Below, in pieces: positions 1 through 8,661 of a stretch of DNA of 64,000 nt. The notes beneath the pieces were generated by a model. That model worked only from the letters and a program-made list of their open reading frames with translations. It was not told the origin of the DNA and searched no databases. Position 1 is the stretch's first letter; each line of letters starts with the position of its first letter. The stretch is from Actinoplanes solisilvae (GTDB lineage Bacteria; Actinomycetota; Actinomycetes; Mycobacteriales; Micromonosporaceae): positions 16,085 through 80,084 of the forward strand of contig NZ_RJAC01000032.1 in NCBI RefSeq assembly GCF_003999975.1, in the 5' to 3' direction. The translations under genes were made by a program, and so were the position numbers.

Positions 1-1340
1 TCGGCCATCGTCTCCTCGGCCTCGGCGAGCGGCAGGCGGTCCTGTTCGACGAGCGCGGCGAGACAGGACGCGTCGACGCGGCGAGCGATGTCATGGCGTA
101 CGGGAATGGAACAGAAGGCGCGCGTGTCGTCGACGAATCCCGCCGTGTTGTAGAAGCCCGCCGCGTCGGTGACCGCCTCGCGGAAGCGGCGCATCGCGTC
201 GGGAGTGTCCAGGAACCACCACGGCGCGCCCAGGAACAGCGCCGGATAGCCACCGGCCAGCGGGGCCAGTTCACGGCTGAACGCGGTCTCGTCCAGCGTG
301 TAGAGCACAACCCGCAGGCGAGAATCCATCCCGTACGCGTCCAGAAGCGGACGCAACGCGTGGACGTAATCGGTTGCCTGCGGGATGTCGCCGCCCACGT
401 CCCGCCCGTGCGCCGCGAGGAGGACGCGGTTGTGGTCGCGGGACGCGCCGGGGTGCAGCTGCAGGACGAGGCCGTCGTCGATCGACATCCGCGCGAACTC
501 GAGGATCATGTGCCCGCGGAACGTCTCCGCGTCGGCCGGCGAGATGTCGCCCCGCAGCGCCCGGTCGTAGAGCCGCGCGGCTTCGGCGGGGGAGAGTGCG
601 ACCGTACGGGCCGTCGGGTGCCCATGATCCGACGACGTCGTGCCGGCCTCGATGAACGCCTCCCGGCGGCGGCGCAGGGCGTTCAGATAGCCGGCGTACG
701 TGCCCGTGTCCTCGCCGGCCAGCTCGCCCATCCGCGCCACGTTCGACGCCCAGTCCCCGTGTTCGAGGTCGACCACGTTGTCCGGACGGAAGGTGCTGAT
801 CACCCGCCCGAACCAGCCGTCGGCGGCCAGCTTCGCGTGGTGCACCAGCTCGTCGGTCGGCGACTCGGTCGTCGCGAGGACCTCGATGCCGAAGCGCTCG
901 AACAGCGCCCGCGGCCGGAACGCCGGCTCGGCCAGCCGGGCCGCGATCGCGTCGTACACCTCGTCGGCGGTGTCCCGGCTCAGCGGCGTGGAGACCCCGA
1001 ACACCGTACGGAAGGTCTGTTCGAGCCACAGTCGCGACGGCGTGCCGCGGAACAGATGCCAGTTCGCGGCGAGCAGGCGCCAGATCGTACGGGGGTCGGT
1101 CTCGACCGGTCCTCCGTCGCGTCGCGGCACGCCCAGGCGGTCGGGTGGGATGCCCTGGCTGAGCAGCATGCGGGTGACGTAGTGGTCGGGGACGATCAGC
1201 AGCCGCGCCGGGTCGGGGAACGGCTGGTCGTCGGCGAGCAGCGCCGGGTCGACGTGGCCGTGCGGGCTGATCAGCGGCAGGTCGCGGGCGACGGCGTAGA
1301 GGTCGCGGGCGAGCCCGGTCGTCAGGAGGGGGTCGGGCAC
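1..1340 (-). CDS. uxaC: Glucuronate (uronate) isomerase, 3' end cut by window edge
   Basis: Isomerises D-glucuronate to D-fructuronate (and D-galacturonate to D-tagaturonate), the first cytoplasmic step of uronate breakdown. The minus-strand reading frame is open from a GTG at 1340 to the window edge, giving about 446 residues; the family is about 470, so only the C-terminal tip is missing. Family signatures are visible: ISPHGHVDP near residues 24-32 with two metal-binding histidines, ISTFRPD, MILEFARMSIDDGL and LQLHPGASRDHN. The GTG overlaps the last base of the upstream oxidoreductase stop codon (TAGTG), so the two are translationally coupled. The divergent transporter operon probably supplies uronate-containing sugars. 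Long reading frames on the opposite strand here are composition artefacts. Confidence 0.93.
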   Translation of the reverse strand, partial: MPDPLLTTGLARDLYAVARDLPLISPHGHVDPALLADDQPFPDPARLLIVPDHYVTRMLLSQGIPPDRLGVPRRDGGPVETDPRTIWRLLAANWHLFRGTPSRLWLEQTFRTVFGVSTPLSRDTADEVYDAIAARLAEPAFRPRALFERFGIEVLATTESPTDELVHHAKLAADGWFGRVISTFRPDNVVDLEHGDWASNVARMGELAGEDTGTYAGYLNALRRRREAFIEAGTTSSDHGHPTARTVALSPAEAARLYDRALRGDISPADAETFRGHMILEFARMSIDDGLVLQLHPGASRDHNRVLLAAHGRDVGGDIPQATDYVHALRPLLDAYGMDSRLRVVLYTLDETAFSRELAPLAGGYPALFLGAPWWFLDTPDAMRRFREAVTDAAGFYNTAGFVDDTRAFCSIPVRHDIARRVDASCLAALVEQDRLPLAEAEETMA

Positions 1341-2623
1341 TATCTGGTCACCTCATCGGTCGGCACCGGCAGCCCGGTGCGCAGGCTCTCGTTGGCGGCC
1401 AGGCCGGTGAGCAGGGCCAGCGCGCCGTCGCGGGCGGTCGCCGAGCGGCGCATCGGGTCGGTCTGCCCGCCCAGCAGCACGGCGGTCATGCGGCGATCGG
1501 CGCCACCGTGCCCGGCCCGGTCGACGGGTTGAAGCTCGATCGCGTACGGCGGTGACCAGAACGGGCGGATGGTCAGCGTCACCGATCCCGACTCGGGGCT
1601 CGCTCCCTGTTTCACCAGGCCCGCGGCCTGCGGCGAGACGTGGTCGCTCTCGATGACCTCGAGCTCGAGGCGGCCCCGGCTGCCGTTCACCATCAGGCGA
1701 TAGCCCTCCCAGGGGGCGTACGCGGTGAGGTGGTAGCTCATCGTGGCGCCGGTGTCATACCTGACCAGCACGGCCAGGTCGTCCTCGATGGTGATGCCGG
1801 GGGCGAACACGTTGCGGTCGCGGTGATACCCGTCCTCGGCCTCGGCGTCCAGGTAGAGCGCCCGCAGCTTGGGGTCGGCGGCCAGGTCGAGGGCGAACGG
1901 GTCGTCGCGGGCGGCGTCGCTTCCGTGCGCCCGGTCGTACTCACGGGCGTACCCGTGCCGCTGCCCTTGATCGCCGTAGAAGAAGAGCCGCCCCGACGCG
2001 AAGACCTCGACCGGCGCGGCACTGAGCCACCAGTTGACGAGATCGAAGTGATGACCGGATTTGTGGACGAGGAGACCGCCGCTGTTCGCCTTCTCGCGGT
2101 GCCAGCGACGGAAATAGTCGGCACCGTGCCGCACGTCGAGCAGCCACTCGAAGTGCACCGAGCCGATCTCGCCGATCTCGCCCCCGGCCAGCAGGGTGCG
2201 CACCACCTCGTGCACGGGGTTGAACCGGTAGTTGAAGGCGACCCGCACACGGCCGCCGGTGCGTTCGGCGGCGTCGAGGATGCGGTCGCTGCTCGCCGCG
2301 TCGACCGTCATCGGCTTCTCGGTGATGACGTCGCAGCCGGCCTCGAGGGCGGTGACGATGTGCCCGGCGTGCGTGCTGTCCACGCTGGTCACGATCAGCT
2401 CGTCGACCCGTTCGCGGTCGAGCATGGTGGTCAGGTCGGTGGCCCGGTAGGTGGGCACCGGGTTCTTGAGCCAGCCGTTGTGGGTGTCCATGCGGGACTG
2501 GTTCACGTCGGCCAGGGCGACCAGTTCGGCGGTGTCGGCGTGGTCCTCGGTGACCGCGCGCAGGAACATCTCGGCTCGCGAGCCGGCGCCGACGAGGGCG
2601 ATCCGGCGTCTCGTTCTTTCCAT
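1340..2623 (-). CDS. Gfo/Idh/MocA-family NAD(P)-dependent oxidoreductase
   Basis: Cytoplasmic sugar or sugar-acid dehydrogenase of 427 residues. The N-terminal Rossmann motif VGAGSRAEMF lies at about residues 11-20, the family EKPMTVDA motif (catalytic Lys after Glu) at about residue 100, and an alpha/beta dimerisation domain follows. The ATG at 2623 is preferred over an in-frame start 27 bases upstream because GGGAG lies five bases before it. It forms a coupled two-gene operon with uxaC and diverges from the LacI gene. The pairing suggests oxidation or epimerisation of a uronate or a pectin/glucuronan-derived sugar, but the substrate cannot be read from sequence. Confidence 0.88.
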   Translation of the reverse strand: MERTRRRIALVGAGSRAEMFLRAVTEDHADTAELVALADVNQSRMDTHNGWLKNPVPTYRATDLTTMLDRERVDELIVTSVDSTHAGHIVTALEAGCDVITEKPMTVDAASSDRILDAAERTGGRVRVAFNYRFNPVHEVVRTLLAGGEIGEIGSVHFEWLLDVRHGADYFRRWHREKANSGGLLVHKSGHHFDLVNWWLSAAPVEVFASGRLFFYGDQGQRHGYAREYDRAHGSDAARDDPFALDLAADPKLRALYLDAEAEDGYHRDRNVFAPGITIEDDLAVLVRYDTGATMSYHLTAYAPWEGYRLMVNGSRGRLELEVIESDHVSPQAAGLVKQGASPESGSVTLTIRPFWSPPYAIELQPVDRAGHGGADRRMTAVLLGGQTDPMRRSATARDGALALLTGLAANESLRTGLPVPTDEVTR

Positions 2624-2775
2624 GGCAACTCCCGGGGCTCCGGGCGGCAAAGGTTTGCAGCGAAGTTACGCAGATCAATTAGTTGGCGTCAATGACCTGC
2701 CCGGTATTGTCCCATTTTGACGGCCTGGGAGTGTGCCTTCGCAATGTTCTCGTAACGGAACGCCATTGACACGAG

Positions 2776-2789
2776 TGCAACCGCTTGCA
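2776..2789. promoter_or_regulatory. Probable LacI-family operator
   Basis: The 14-mer TGCAACCGCTTGCA is an inverted repeat with perfect TGCAA/TTGCA arms around a central CG, the usual LacI/GalR operator form. It lies about 50 bases before the LacI start, in the divergent region between the regulator-transporter operon and the oxidoreductase-uxaC operon. It probably binds the adjacent regulator and controls both directions. No second copy at a regular spacing was found. Confidence 0.65.
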
Positions 2790-2835
2790 TTAATGGGCGT
2801 CATCGTAGTGACCCGGGACACAAAGGAGGGTGAAC

Positions 2836-3870
2836 GTGGCTGTCACCATTCGCGACGTGGCCCGGGCTTGCGGCGTGCACATCTCCACCGTGTCGCGCAC
2901 GTTCTCGGCGCCTCACCTGGTGAACCCGAACACGCGCAGCCGCGTCCTGGCCTGCGCCGAGCAGCTCGGCTATCGCCCGAACCGGGCCGCCCGGGCGCTG
3001 ATCACCGGCCGCACCTACAACATCGGCCTGATCGTCGCCGACATCGCCAACCCGTTCTTCCCGCCGCTGATCAAAGCGGCGGAGGCCCAGGCCCGCAAGC
3101 ACGACCACCACATCTTCGTCGCCGACACCAACGAGGACGCGGCGCTCGAGGAGGAGGTGGTGCGCGCCCTGGCCAAGCAGGTCGACGGCGTGCTGCTGGT
3201 CAGCCCGCGGATGAGCAACGCGCTGATCGAGCAGCTCAGCCGCGAGGTGCCGATGGTCGTGGTCAACCGGCAGGTCGCCGGCATCCCGGCCGTGGTCATG
3301 GACGTCGCCCGCGGCGCCCGCACCGCGATCGAGCACCTGACGGCGCTCGGGCATCACCGGCTCGCCCTGGTCGCCGGCCCGCGCGGGTCGTGGACCAGCC
3401 GCGAGATCCGGCGCTCGGCGTCGGCGACCGCCCGCACCGCCGGGGCCGAGCTCACCATCATCGGCCCCAACCCGCCGACCGAGGTCGGCGGTCTCACGGT
3501 CGCCGAGGACGTGCTGCGAGCCGGCGCCACCGCCGTGCTCGCCTACAACGACCTCATGGCGATCGGGCTCATCGAGGGTCTGCTGGCCGCCGGGGCCGAG
3601 GTGCCCCGCGACGTCAGCGTCGTCGGGATCGACGACATCATGCTCAGCCGGCTCACCCGCCCGAAGCTGACCACGGTGGCGACCCCCACCGCCGCCGCCG
3701 GTCGGGCGGCCGTCGACATGCTGCTCGCGCATGGCGACGACCGTCGCACCACCGCACACGTCCATCTGCAGACCGAACTGGTCATACGCGACTCGACGGG
3801 GCGGGGCCCGGGTCCGCACAGCCCTGCGGACCCGGGCGACGTGAACGCCCCCGGAGGTGTCGCTTCCTGA
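2836..3870 (+). CDS. LacI-family transcriptional regulator (uronate locus)
   Basis: DNA-binding sugar-responsive regulator of 344 residues. The N-terminal helix-turn-helix is VTIRDVARACGVHISTVSRT, followed by the hinge region and the periplasmic-binding-protein-like effector domain (NIGLIVADIANPFF, VVGIDDI). The GTG at 2836 is chosen because AGGAGGG ends five bases upstream; an earlier GTG at 2830 overlaps that ribosome site. It is the first gene of an operon with an ABC importer. The operator-like repeat upstream suggests autoregulation and control of the divergent uxaC operon. The C-terminus is short on conserved sequence and proline/glycine rich. Confidence 0.92.
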   Translation: MAVTIRDVARACGVHISTVSRTFSAPHLVNPNTRSRVLACAEQLGYRPNRAARALITGRTYNIGLIVADIANPFFPPLIKAAEAQARKHDHHIFVADTNEDAALEEEVVRALAKQVDGVLLVSPRMSNALIEQLSREVPMVVVNRQVAGIPAVVMDVARGARTAIEHLTALGHHRLALVAGPRGSWTSREIRRSASATARTAGAELTIIGPNPPTEVGGLTVAEDVLRAGATAVLAYNDLMAIGLIEGLLAAGAEVPRDVSVVGIDDIMLSRLTRPKLTTVATPTAAAGRAAVDMLLAHGDDRRTTAHVHLQTELVIRDSTGRGPGPHSPADPGDVNAPGGVAS

Positions 3871-3882
3871 AGGAGAAGCGTC

Positions 3883-5205
3883 ATGGAGCCCATCACGCGG
3901 GGCAACACGCCCGCTCAACGTACTACCCGCCGCCGACTGCTGGCCGCTGCCCTGACCGTGCCCCTTCTGCTCGGCGCCGCCGCGTGCGGTGGTGACGACA
4001 AGTCCGGTGGCGCCTCCGACAAGGTCGAACTGTCGGTCTTCTGGTGGGGCGCCGAGAAACGCGCCGAACTGACCGAGCAGGCGCTCGCGCTCTACACGCA
4101 GAAGAACCCGAACGTCACGTTCAAGAAGACCTGGCAGGGAAACCAGGGCTACTTCGACAAGCTCGCCACGCTGACGGCCGGTGGCAACGCGCCGGACATC
4201 TTCCAGATCGACGACAACTACATCTCCGAGTACGCCGGCCGCGGCGTGACGCTCGACCTCACCCCGTACACGGAAAGCGGCAAGCTCGACGTGAGCAAGT
4301 TCCCGGAGAGCCTGCGCAAATACGGCGAGGTCGACGGCAAGCTCGCCGGGGTCGCGATGGGCGAGAACACCCAGGGCCTGGTCTACAACAAGACCCTGCT
4401 CGCCAAGCACAACCTGCCCGAGCCGAAGACCGGCATGAGCTGGGACGAGTTCATCACGTGGGCCGCGGGCGTCTCCAAGACCGCCAAGCTTCCCGGTACG
4501 CAGGACGCGAGCGCGGTCTACCAGGCGCTCTGGGTCTTCCTGCGGCAGAACGGCAAGGACCTGTACGCCGGCAAGGAGCTCGGCTTCGACGAGGCGGACA
4601 TGACCAAGTGGTTCACGCTGTGGAAGGACGCCCGCGCCAAGGGGGCCACGCCGACGCCCGACGTCATCCACGAGGGCAACGCCAGCGACGTCAGCAAACA
4701 GCTGATCGTCACCGGCAAGGCCGGCACGTCGTGGGTGTGGACCAACCAGATGCCCGAGCTGAAGAAGAACACCGAGGCCGAGCTGGGTCTGATGGCCTAC
4801 CCGGGTGACCCGAGCGTGCAGTGGGCGCGCGCGTCGCTGTACTTCTCGGCGTTCCGCGGCAGCAAGCACAAGGACACCGCGGTCGACGTGATCAACTTCC
4901 TGGCCAACGACCCGGAGGCCGCCAAGATCCTCGGCACCGACCGCGGACTGCCGCCCAACCTCGACATCCGCAAGCAGGTCGCTTCGACCGTGACCGACCC
5001 GAACATGAAGCAGACGATCGCGGTGCAGGACGAGCTCGGCGCGAAGTTCGGGCCGAACCCGCCGACCGTGCCGCCCAAAGGCCACAGCAAGGTGCGCTCC
5101 GAGCTGGTGCGGGTGGCCGAGGAGGTCGTTTACGGCCGGCAGACCCCGGCGCAAGCGGCTGCCGCCTACGTCGCGGCGGCCAAGGCGGCGATCGGCGCCT
5201 CGTGA
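3883..5205 (+). CDS. ABC transporter solute-binding lipoprotein (family 1), uronate locus
   Basis: Extracellular sugar-binding lipoprotein of 440 residues. The signal contains an arginine cluster (TTRRRLLAAALTVPLLLG) that resembles a Tat motif, followed by the lipobox GAAAC near residue 35. The mature part is a family-1 binding protein (ELSVFWWGAEKRAEL, GGNAPDIFQIDDNY, AGKAGTSWVW). AAGGAG precedes the ATG and the gene starts 12 bases after the LacI stop. With the two permeases it forms a CUT1-type importer; no ATPase gene lies nearby, as is common in actinomycetes where a shared MsiK-type ATPase serves several importers. The substrate is inferred to be a uronate-containing sugar from the neighbours. 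Confidence 0.92.
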   Translation: MEPITRGNTPAQRTTRRRLLAAALTVPLLLGAAACGGDDKSGGASDKVELSVFWWGAEKRAELTEQALALYTQKNPNVTFKKTWQGNQGYFDKLATLTAGGNAPDIFQIDDNYISEYAGRGVTLDLTPYTESGKLDVSKFPESLRKYGEVDGKLAGVAMGENTQGLVYNKTLLAKHNLPEPKTGMSWDEFITWAAGVSKTAKLPGTQDASAVYQALWVFLRQNGKDLYAGKELGFDEADMTKWFTLWKDARAKGATPTPDVIHEGNASDVSKQLIVTGKAGTSWVWTNQMPELKKNTEAELGLMAYPGDPSVQWARASLYFSAFRGSKHKDTAVDVINFLANDPEAAKILGTDRGLPPNLDIRKQVASTVTDPNMKQTIAVQDELGAKFGPNPPTVPPKGHSKVRSELVRVAEEVVYGRQTPAQAAAAYVAAAKAAIGAS

Positions 5206-6167
5206 CCGCCTCGACCGTTTTCGCTGAACCCGTCGCCCCCGCCGCCCCGCGGCCGGGGCGGCGGGTCCGCCGGCGCCGGGAGAACCTGGCCGGCTACGTC
5301 TTCCTCTCCCCGTGGCTGCTGGGCCTGCTCGGCATCACCGCGGTCCCGATGCTGATCTCGCTCTACCTCAGCTTCACCGACTACAGCCCGCTCATCTCGC
5401 TCGGCGACGCCGAGTGGGTCGGCCTCGACAACTACCGCCGCATGTTCACCGCGGACCAGTCCTACTGGCACTCGGTGACCGTGACCATCACGTTCGCGCT
5501 GGTCGCCGTGCCGCTGAAACTGGCCGCCGCGCTCGGCGTCGCGATGCTGCTCAACCGCACGATGCGCGGCATCTCGGTCTTCCGGGGCCTGTTCTATCTG
5601 CCGTCGCTGCTCGGCGGCAGTGTCGCGCTGGCCATCGTCTGGGTCAGCATGTTCAACCGCGACGGCGCCTTCAACTCGTTCCTCGCCCTCTTCGGCATCG
5701 AGGGACTGCCCTGGGTCAGCGACCCCGACTGGGCTCTGTACACGTTGATCCTGCTGGCGATCTGGCAGTTCGGCGCCCCGATGGTGATCTTCCTGGCCGG
5801 CCTCAAACAGGTCCCGGTCGAGCTGTACGAGGCGGCGTCGGTCGACGGGGCCAGCGCGTGGCGCAAATTCGTGCACATCACGCTGCCGATGCTGTCGCCG
5901 GTCATCTTCTTCAACCTGGTGCTCGAGACGATCAACGGCTTCCAGGGCTTCACGTCCGCCTTCGTGCTCTCCAACGGCACCGGCGGGCCGGTCGACTCCA
6001 CGCTGATGTACACGCTGAACCTCTACATCAAGGGCTTCAGTGAGCTCGAGATGGGCTACGCGTCGGCGATGGCGTGGGTCTTCCTGATCGTGATCGGCGC
6101 GATCACGGTCGTCCTGTTCACGACCGGACGGTTCTGGGTGCACTACTCCGACAACGAGGAGCGGTGA
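5202..6167 (+). CDS. ABC sugar transporter permease, MalF type (uronate locus)
   Basis: Integral membrane permease of 321 residues with six predicted hydrophobic segments, the first at FLSPWLLGLLGITAVPML. The EAA loop that contacts the ATPase is ELYEAASVDGASAWRKFVHI at about residues 207-226. The GTG start at 5202 overlaps the stop of the binding-protein gene by four bases (GTGA), showing translational coupling. The N-terminal 30 residues are arginine-rich and cytoplasmic. It pairs with the following MalG-type permease. Confidence 0.9.
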   Translation: MTASTVFAEPVAPAAPRPGRRVRRRRENLAGYVFLSPWLLGLLGITAVPMLISLYLSFTDYSPLISLGDAEWVGLDNYRRMFTADQSYWHSVTVTITFALVAVPLKLAAALGVAMLLNRTMRGISVFRGLFYLPSLLGGSVALAIVWVSMFNRDGAFNSFLALFGIEGLPWVSDPDWALYTLILLAIWQFGAPMVIFLAGLKQVPVELYEAASVDGASAWRKFVHITLPMLSPVIFFNLVLETINGFQGFTSAFVLSNGTGGPVDSTLMYTLNLYIKGFSELEMGYASAMAWVFLIVIGAITVVLFTTGRFWVHYSDNEER

Positions 6168-6991
6168 TGCGCCTTCGCCTCCTGATCCTGGTGATCATCC
6201 TCGCGGTCGTGCTCTACCCGCTGGTGTGGATGGTCGGCACATCGCTCAAGTCGCCGCAGGAGATCGTCAGCAACATCGGGCTGATCCCGCGCGAGTTCAC
6301 GCCCGGCAACTTCGCCGAGGGCTGGTCCAAGTTCGACGTGAGCTTCGGGCGCTTCTTCCTCAACAGCGCGCTCGTCTCCCTGCTGACCGTGGCGGGCAAC
6401 ACGATCAGTTGCCTCCTGGCCGCGTACGCCCTGGGTCGTCTGCGGTTCCGGCTGCGCGGTGTGTGGTTCGCCGTCATGATCGGCACGCTGCTGCTGCCCG
6501 GCCACGTGCTGATCATCCCGCAGTACATCCTGTTCCGCAGCCTCGGCTGGGTCGGCGGGGACTGGCCCTACCTGCCGCTGCTCGTACCGGCGTTCCTCGC
6601 CACAGAAGCGTTCTTCGTCTTCCTGATCGTGCAGTTCATGCGCGGCATCCCCCGCGAGCTCGACGAGGCCGCTGTGATCGACGGCGCATCCCCGTACGGG
6701 ATCTTCAGGCATGTGGTTCTGCCGCTGTCCCGCCCGGCGCTGGTGACGACGGCGATCTTCTCGTTCATCTGGACGTGGAACGACTTCTTCCGGCAGCTCG
6801 TGTTCCTGTCGGAGCTGAAGGACTACACGGCTCCGGTGGCGCTGACCCTGTTCATCGACTCGACCAGCGAAAGCGCGGTCGGGCCGATGTTCGCGATGTC
6901 GCTGCTGTCGCTGATCCCGGTGTTCCTGTTCTTCGTCGCCTTCCAACGGCTGCTGGTCGAGGGCATCAACACGAGCGGTCTGAAGGGGTGA
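6167..6991 (+). CDS. ABC sugar transporter permease, MalG type (uronate locus)
   Basis: Second membrane subunit, 274 residues, with about six hydrophobic segments and the EAA loop ELDEAAVIDGASPYGIFRHV near residues 163-182. The ATG at 6167 overlaps the preceding stop by one base (TGATG); a GTG one codon earlier is the only close alternative. The protein ends with the usual EGINTSGLKG tail of this family, so it is intact. Role: heterodimeric channel with the upstream permease for sugar import. Confidence 0.9.
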   Translation: MRLRLLILVIILAVVLYPLVWMVGTSLKSPQEIVSNIGLIPREFTPGNFAEGWSKFDVSFGRFFLNSALVSLLTVAGNTISCLLAAYALGRLRFRLRGVWFAVMIGTLLLPGHVLIIPQYILFRSLGWVGGDWPYLPLLVPAFLATEAFFVFLIVQFMRGIPRELDEAAVIDGASPYGIFRHVVLPLSRPALVTTAIFSFIWTWNDFFRQLVFLSELKDYTAPVALTLFIDSTSESAVGPMFAMSLLSLIPVFLFFVAFQRLLVEGINTSGLKG

Positions 6992-6998
6992 AACTCTG

Positions 6999-7658
6999 AT
7001 GCGCTACGACTGGCGCGACACACTGCGGCTGGCGGCGGACCTGGCGCTGCTGGGGATCCTCGTGACCCTGGCGTCGGTGCCGATCGTGACGGCGGGGGCG
7101 GCGTTCTCCGCGGGCAGCGCGTCGTTGGAGCGACTGCTGACGATCGGGCGGTGGTCGACGGCCGCCGAGTGCTGGGCGTCCTTCCGTACGCGGCTGGTGC
7201 CGGGGGCGCTCGCCGGGCCGCTGGTGCTCGCGGCGGCGTGGCTGGTGGCGCTGGACGTGATCGCGCTGCGGCGCGGGGCGGTGCCGGGCGGGACGGTGAT
7301 GATCGCGGCGGTGCTCCTCGCGGCGGCAGCGGCGGCGGGGTTCGCGGCATTGGTCGCCGGGCTGGCCGCGGGGCCCGGGGCCGTGCGGCGGGCGCGGGCG
7401 TTGGTGGCGCTGCGGCCGTCGGCGTTGGTCGCCACGACCGGGGTGGTGCTGATCGCGGCGGCGCTGGCGGCACTCGTGCATCCGGCGTTGTTGCCGGTGC
7501 TGGTGGGGTATGCGCTCTTCGCGGTGCATGTGGTGCTGCTCCGCAAATCGTCGCGGATGCCGTCGGCGCTCGAGTCCGCGAGTCGAGAGCCCGCGAGTCG
7601 AGAGCCTGCCAGCCCAGAGCCCGCCCTCCCAAGGGGGAACCCCCGTTCGTCAGTCTGA
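6999..7658 (+). CDS. Small YesL/DUF624-like membrane protein
   Basis: Predicted multi-pass membrane protein of 219 residues with about five hydrophobic stretches, beginning MRYDWRDTLRLAADLALLGI and containing VPIVTAGAAFSA. Its size, start and position right after a CUT1 permease fit the YesL/DUF624 family, whose members often sit in sugar-transport operons; their function is not established. GAAGGGG precedes the ATG. The last 30 residues are a hydrophilic tail with imperfect repeats (SREPASREPASPEPA), which look like recent slippage rather than a domain. Family assignment is from overall character, not from a diagnostic motif. Confidence 0.6.
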   Translation: MRYDWRDTLRLAADLALLGILVTLASVPIVTAGAAFSAGSASLERLLTIGRWSTAAECWASFRTRLVPGALAGPLVLAAAWLVALDVIALRRGAVPGGTVMIAAVLLAAAAAAGFAALVAGLAAGPGAVRRARALVALRPSALVATTGVVLIAAALAALVHPALLPVLVGYALFAVHVVLLRKSSRMPSALESASREPASREPASPEPALPRGNPRSSV

Positions 7659-7728
7659 CGCGATGACGGGATCTTGGGCGGGCGGGCTGTGGACAACCCC
7701 GAACTGTGGACGGCCTTGACCTCCGGAC

Positions 7729-8553
7729 CTATTCGGTCGCGTCGATGAAGTCCACCGCCGCCGTCGCGAACAGCGGCGACATGAACAGGTTGTAGTGCGT
7801 CAAACCCGGCAGGATGGCGAGGGCGTGCCCGCCCTTGGGCCGGCCCTCGCCCATCCAGCCGCCGTCGCGCTGCCCCCCGTCGAGCAGCGCGAACACCTCC
7901 ACGAAGTGGCTTGGCGGGCACATGTCGGCGTCCGCGGCCACGACCAGCGTCGGCACTTGCAGATCGCGGACCTCTTCGGTGTAGTCGAAGTCCTGCTGCA
8001 TCGCCTGCCCGATCTTGTCGAGCAGCCGGGGGAAGTCCTCCGGGCGGGGTGCGACCCGCTGGTACAGCTCGTACATCGGGGTCTCTTTCATGAACTCGGC
8101 CGCCGCCGCGCCGACCTGGCCCTGCTGTTCGAGGATCTCGGGGTAGGTCGCGCTGCGCCGGATGCCCGCCGACGCGGCGACCAGGCGGCCGACCTTCTGC
8201 GGGTGGCGGATGGCGAGCAGCAGGGCGACGCCGCCGCCGAGCGAGTAGCCGACCACGTCGGGTTTCTCGAGGCCCAGATGGTCGATGAGGGCGGCCACGT
8301 CGTCGGCCATGAATTTGATGTCGAGCGGCCGGTCGATGTCGGCGGTGCGGCCGTGGCCCTGCAGGTCGACCAGGATGACCCGGTGGTTCGCGGCGAACCG
8401 CGGGATGATCGGCGCGAACATCTCGCCGGAGCCGAGCCCGCCGTGCAGCAGGATCAACGGCCGGCCGTCGCCGTGCGACTCGTAGTAGAGGTTGATCCCG
8501 TTCACCTCGGCGTACTCGCCGTTGCCCAGGTCGTCGGCGGTCCAGTTCGTCAT
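7729..8553 (-). CDS. Alpha/beta-fold hydrolase
   Basis: Soluble serine hydrolase of 274 residues. The oxyanion-hole motif LLHGGLGSG lies near residue 36, the nucleophile elbow GYSLGG near residue 98, the likely catalytic Asp in VVAADADMCPP and the catalytic His in PGLTHYN near the C-terminus. GGGAG precedes the ATG at 8553. The gene diverges from an ECF sigma factor gene 108 bases away, a pairing that suggests co-regulation. Esterase, lactonase or haloperoxidase-type activity is possible; the substrate is unknown. Confidence 0.88.
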   Translation of the reverse strand: MTNWTADDLGNGEYAEVNGINLYYESHGDGRPLILLHGGLGSGEMFAPIIPRFAANHRVILVDLQGHGRTADIDRPLDIKFMADDVAALIDHLGLEKPDVVGYSLGGGVALLLAIRHPQKVGRLVAASAGIRRSATYPEILEQQGQVGAAAAEFMKETPMYELYQRVAPRPEDFPRLLDKIGQAMQQDFDYTEEVRDLQVPTLVVAADADMCPPSHFVEVFALLDGGQRDGGWMGEGRPKGGHALAILPGLTHYNLFMSPLFATAAVDFIDATE

Positions 8554-8661
8554 TTCGGCTCCCGTTTCTCGTGTGTTGCCGGTAAGACCGGGGCACTCGC
8601 GGCGACTCATCGGTGCGCGGACGGTTTTTTTCTGTCGTACCCCTGTACTAGCTTCAGACAG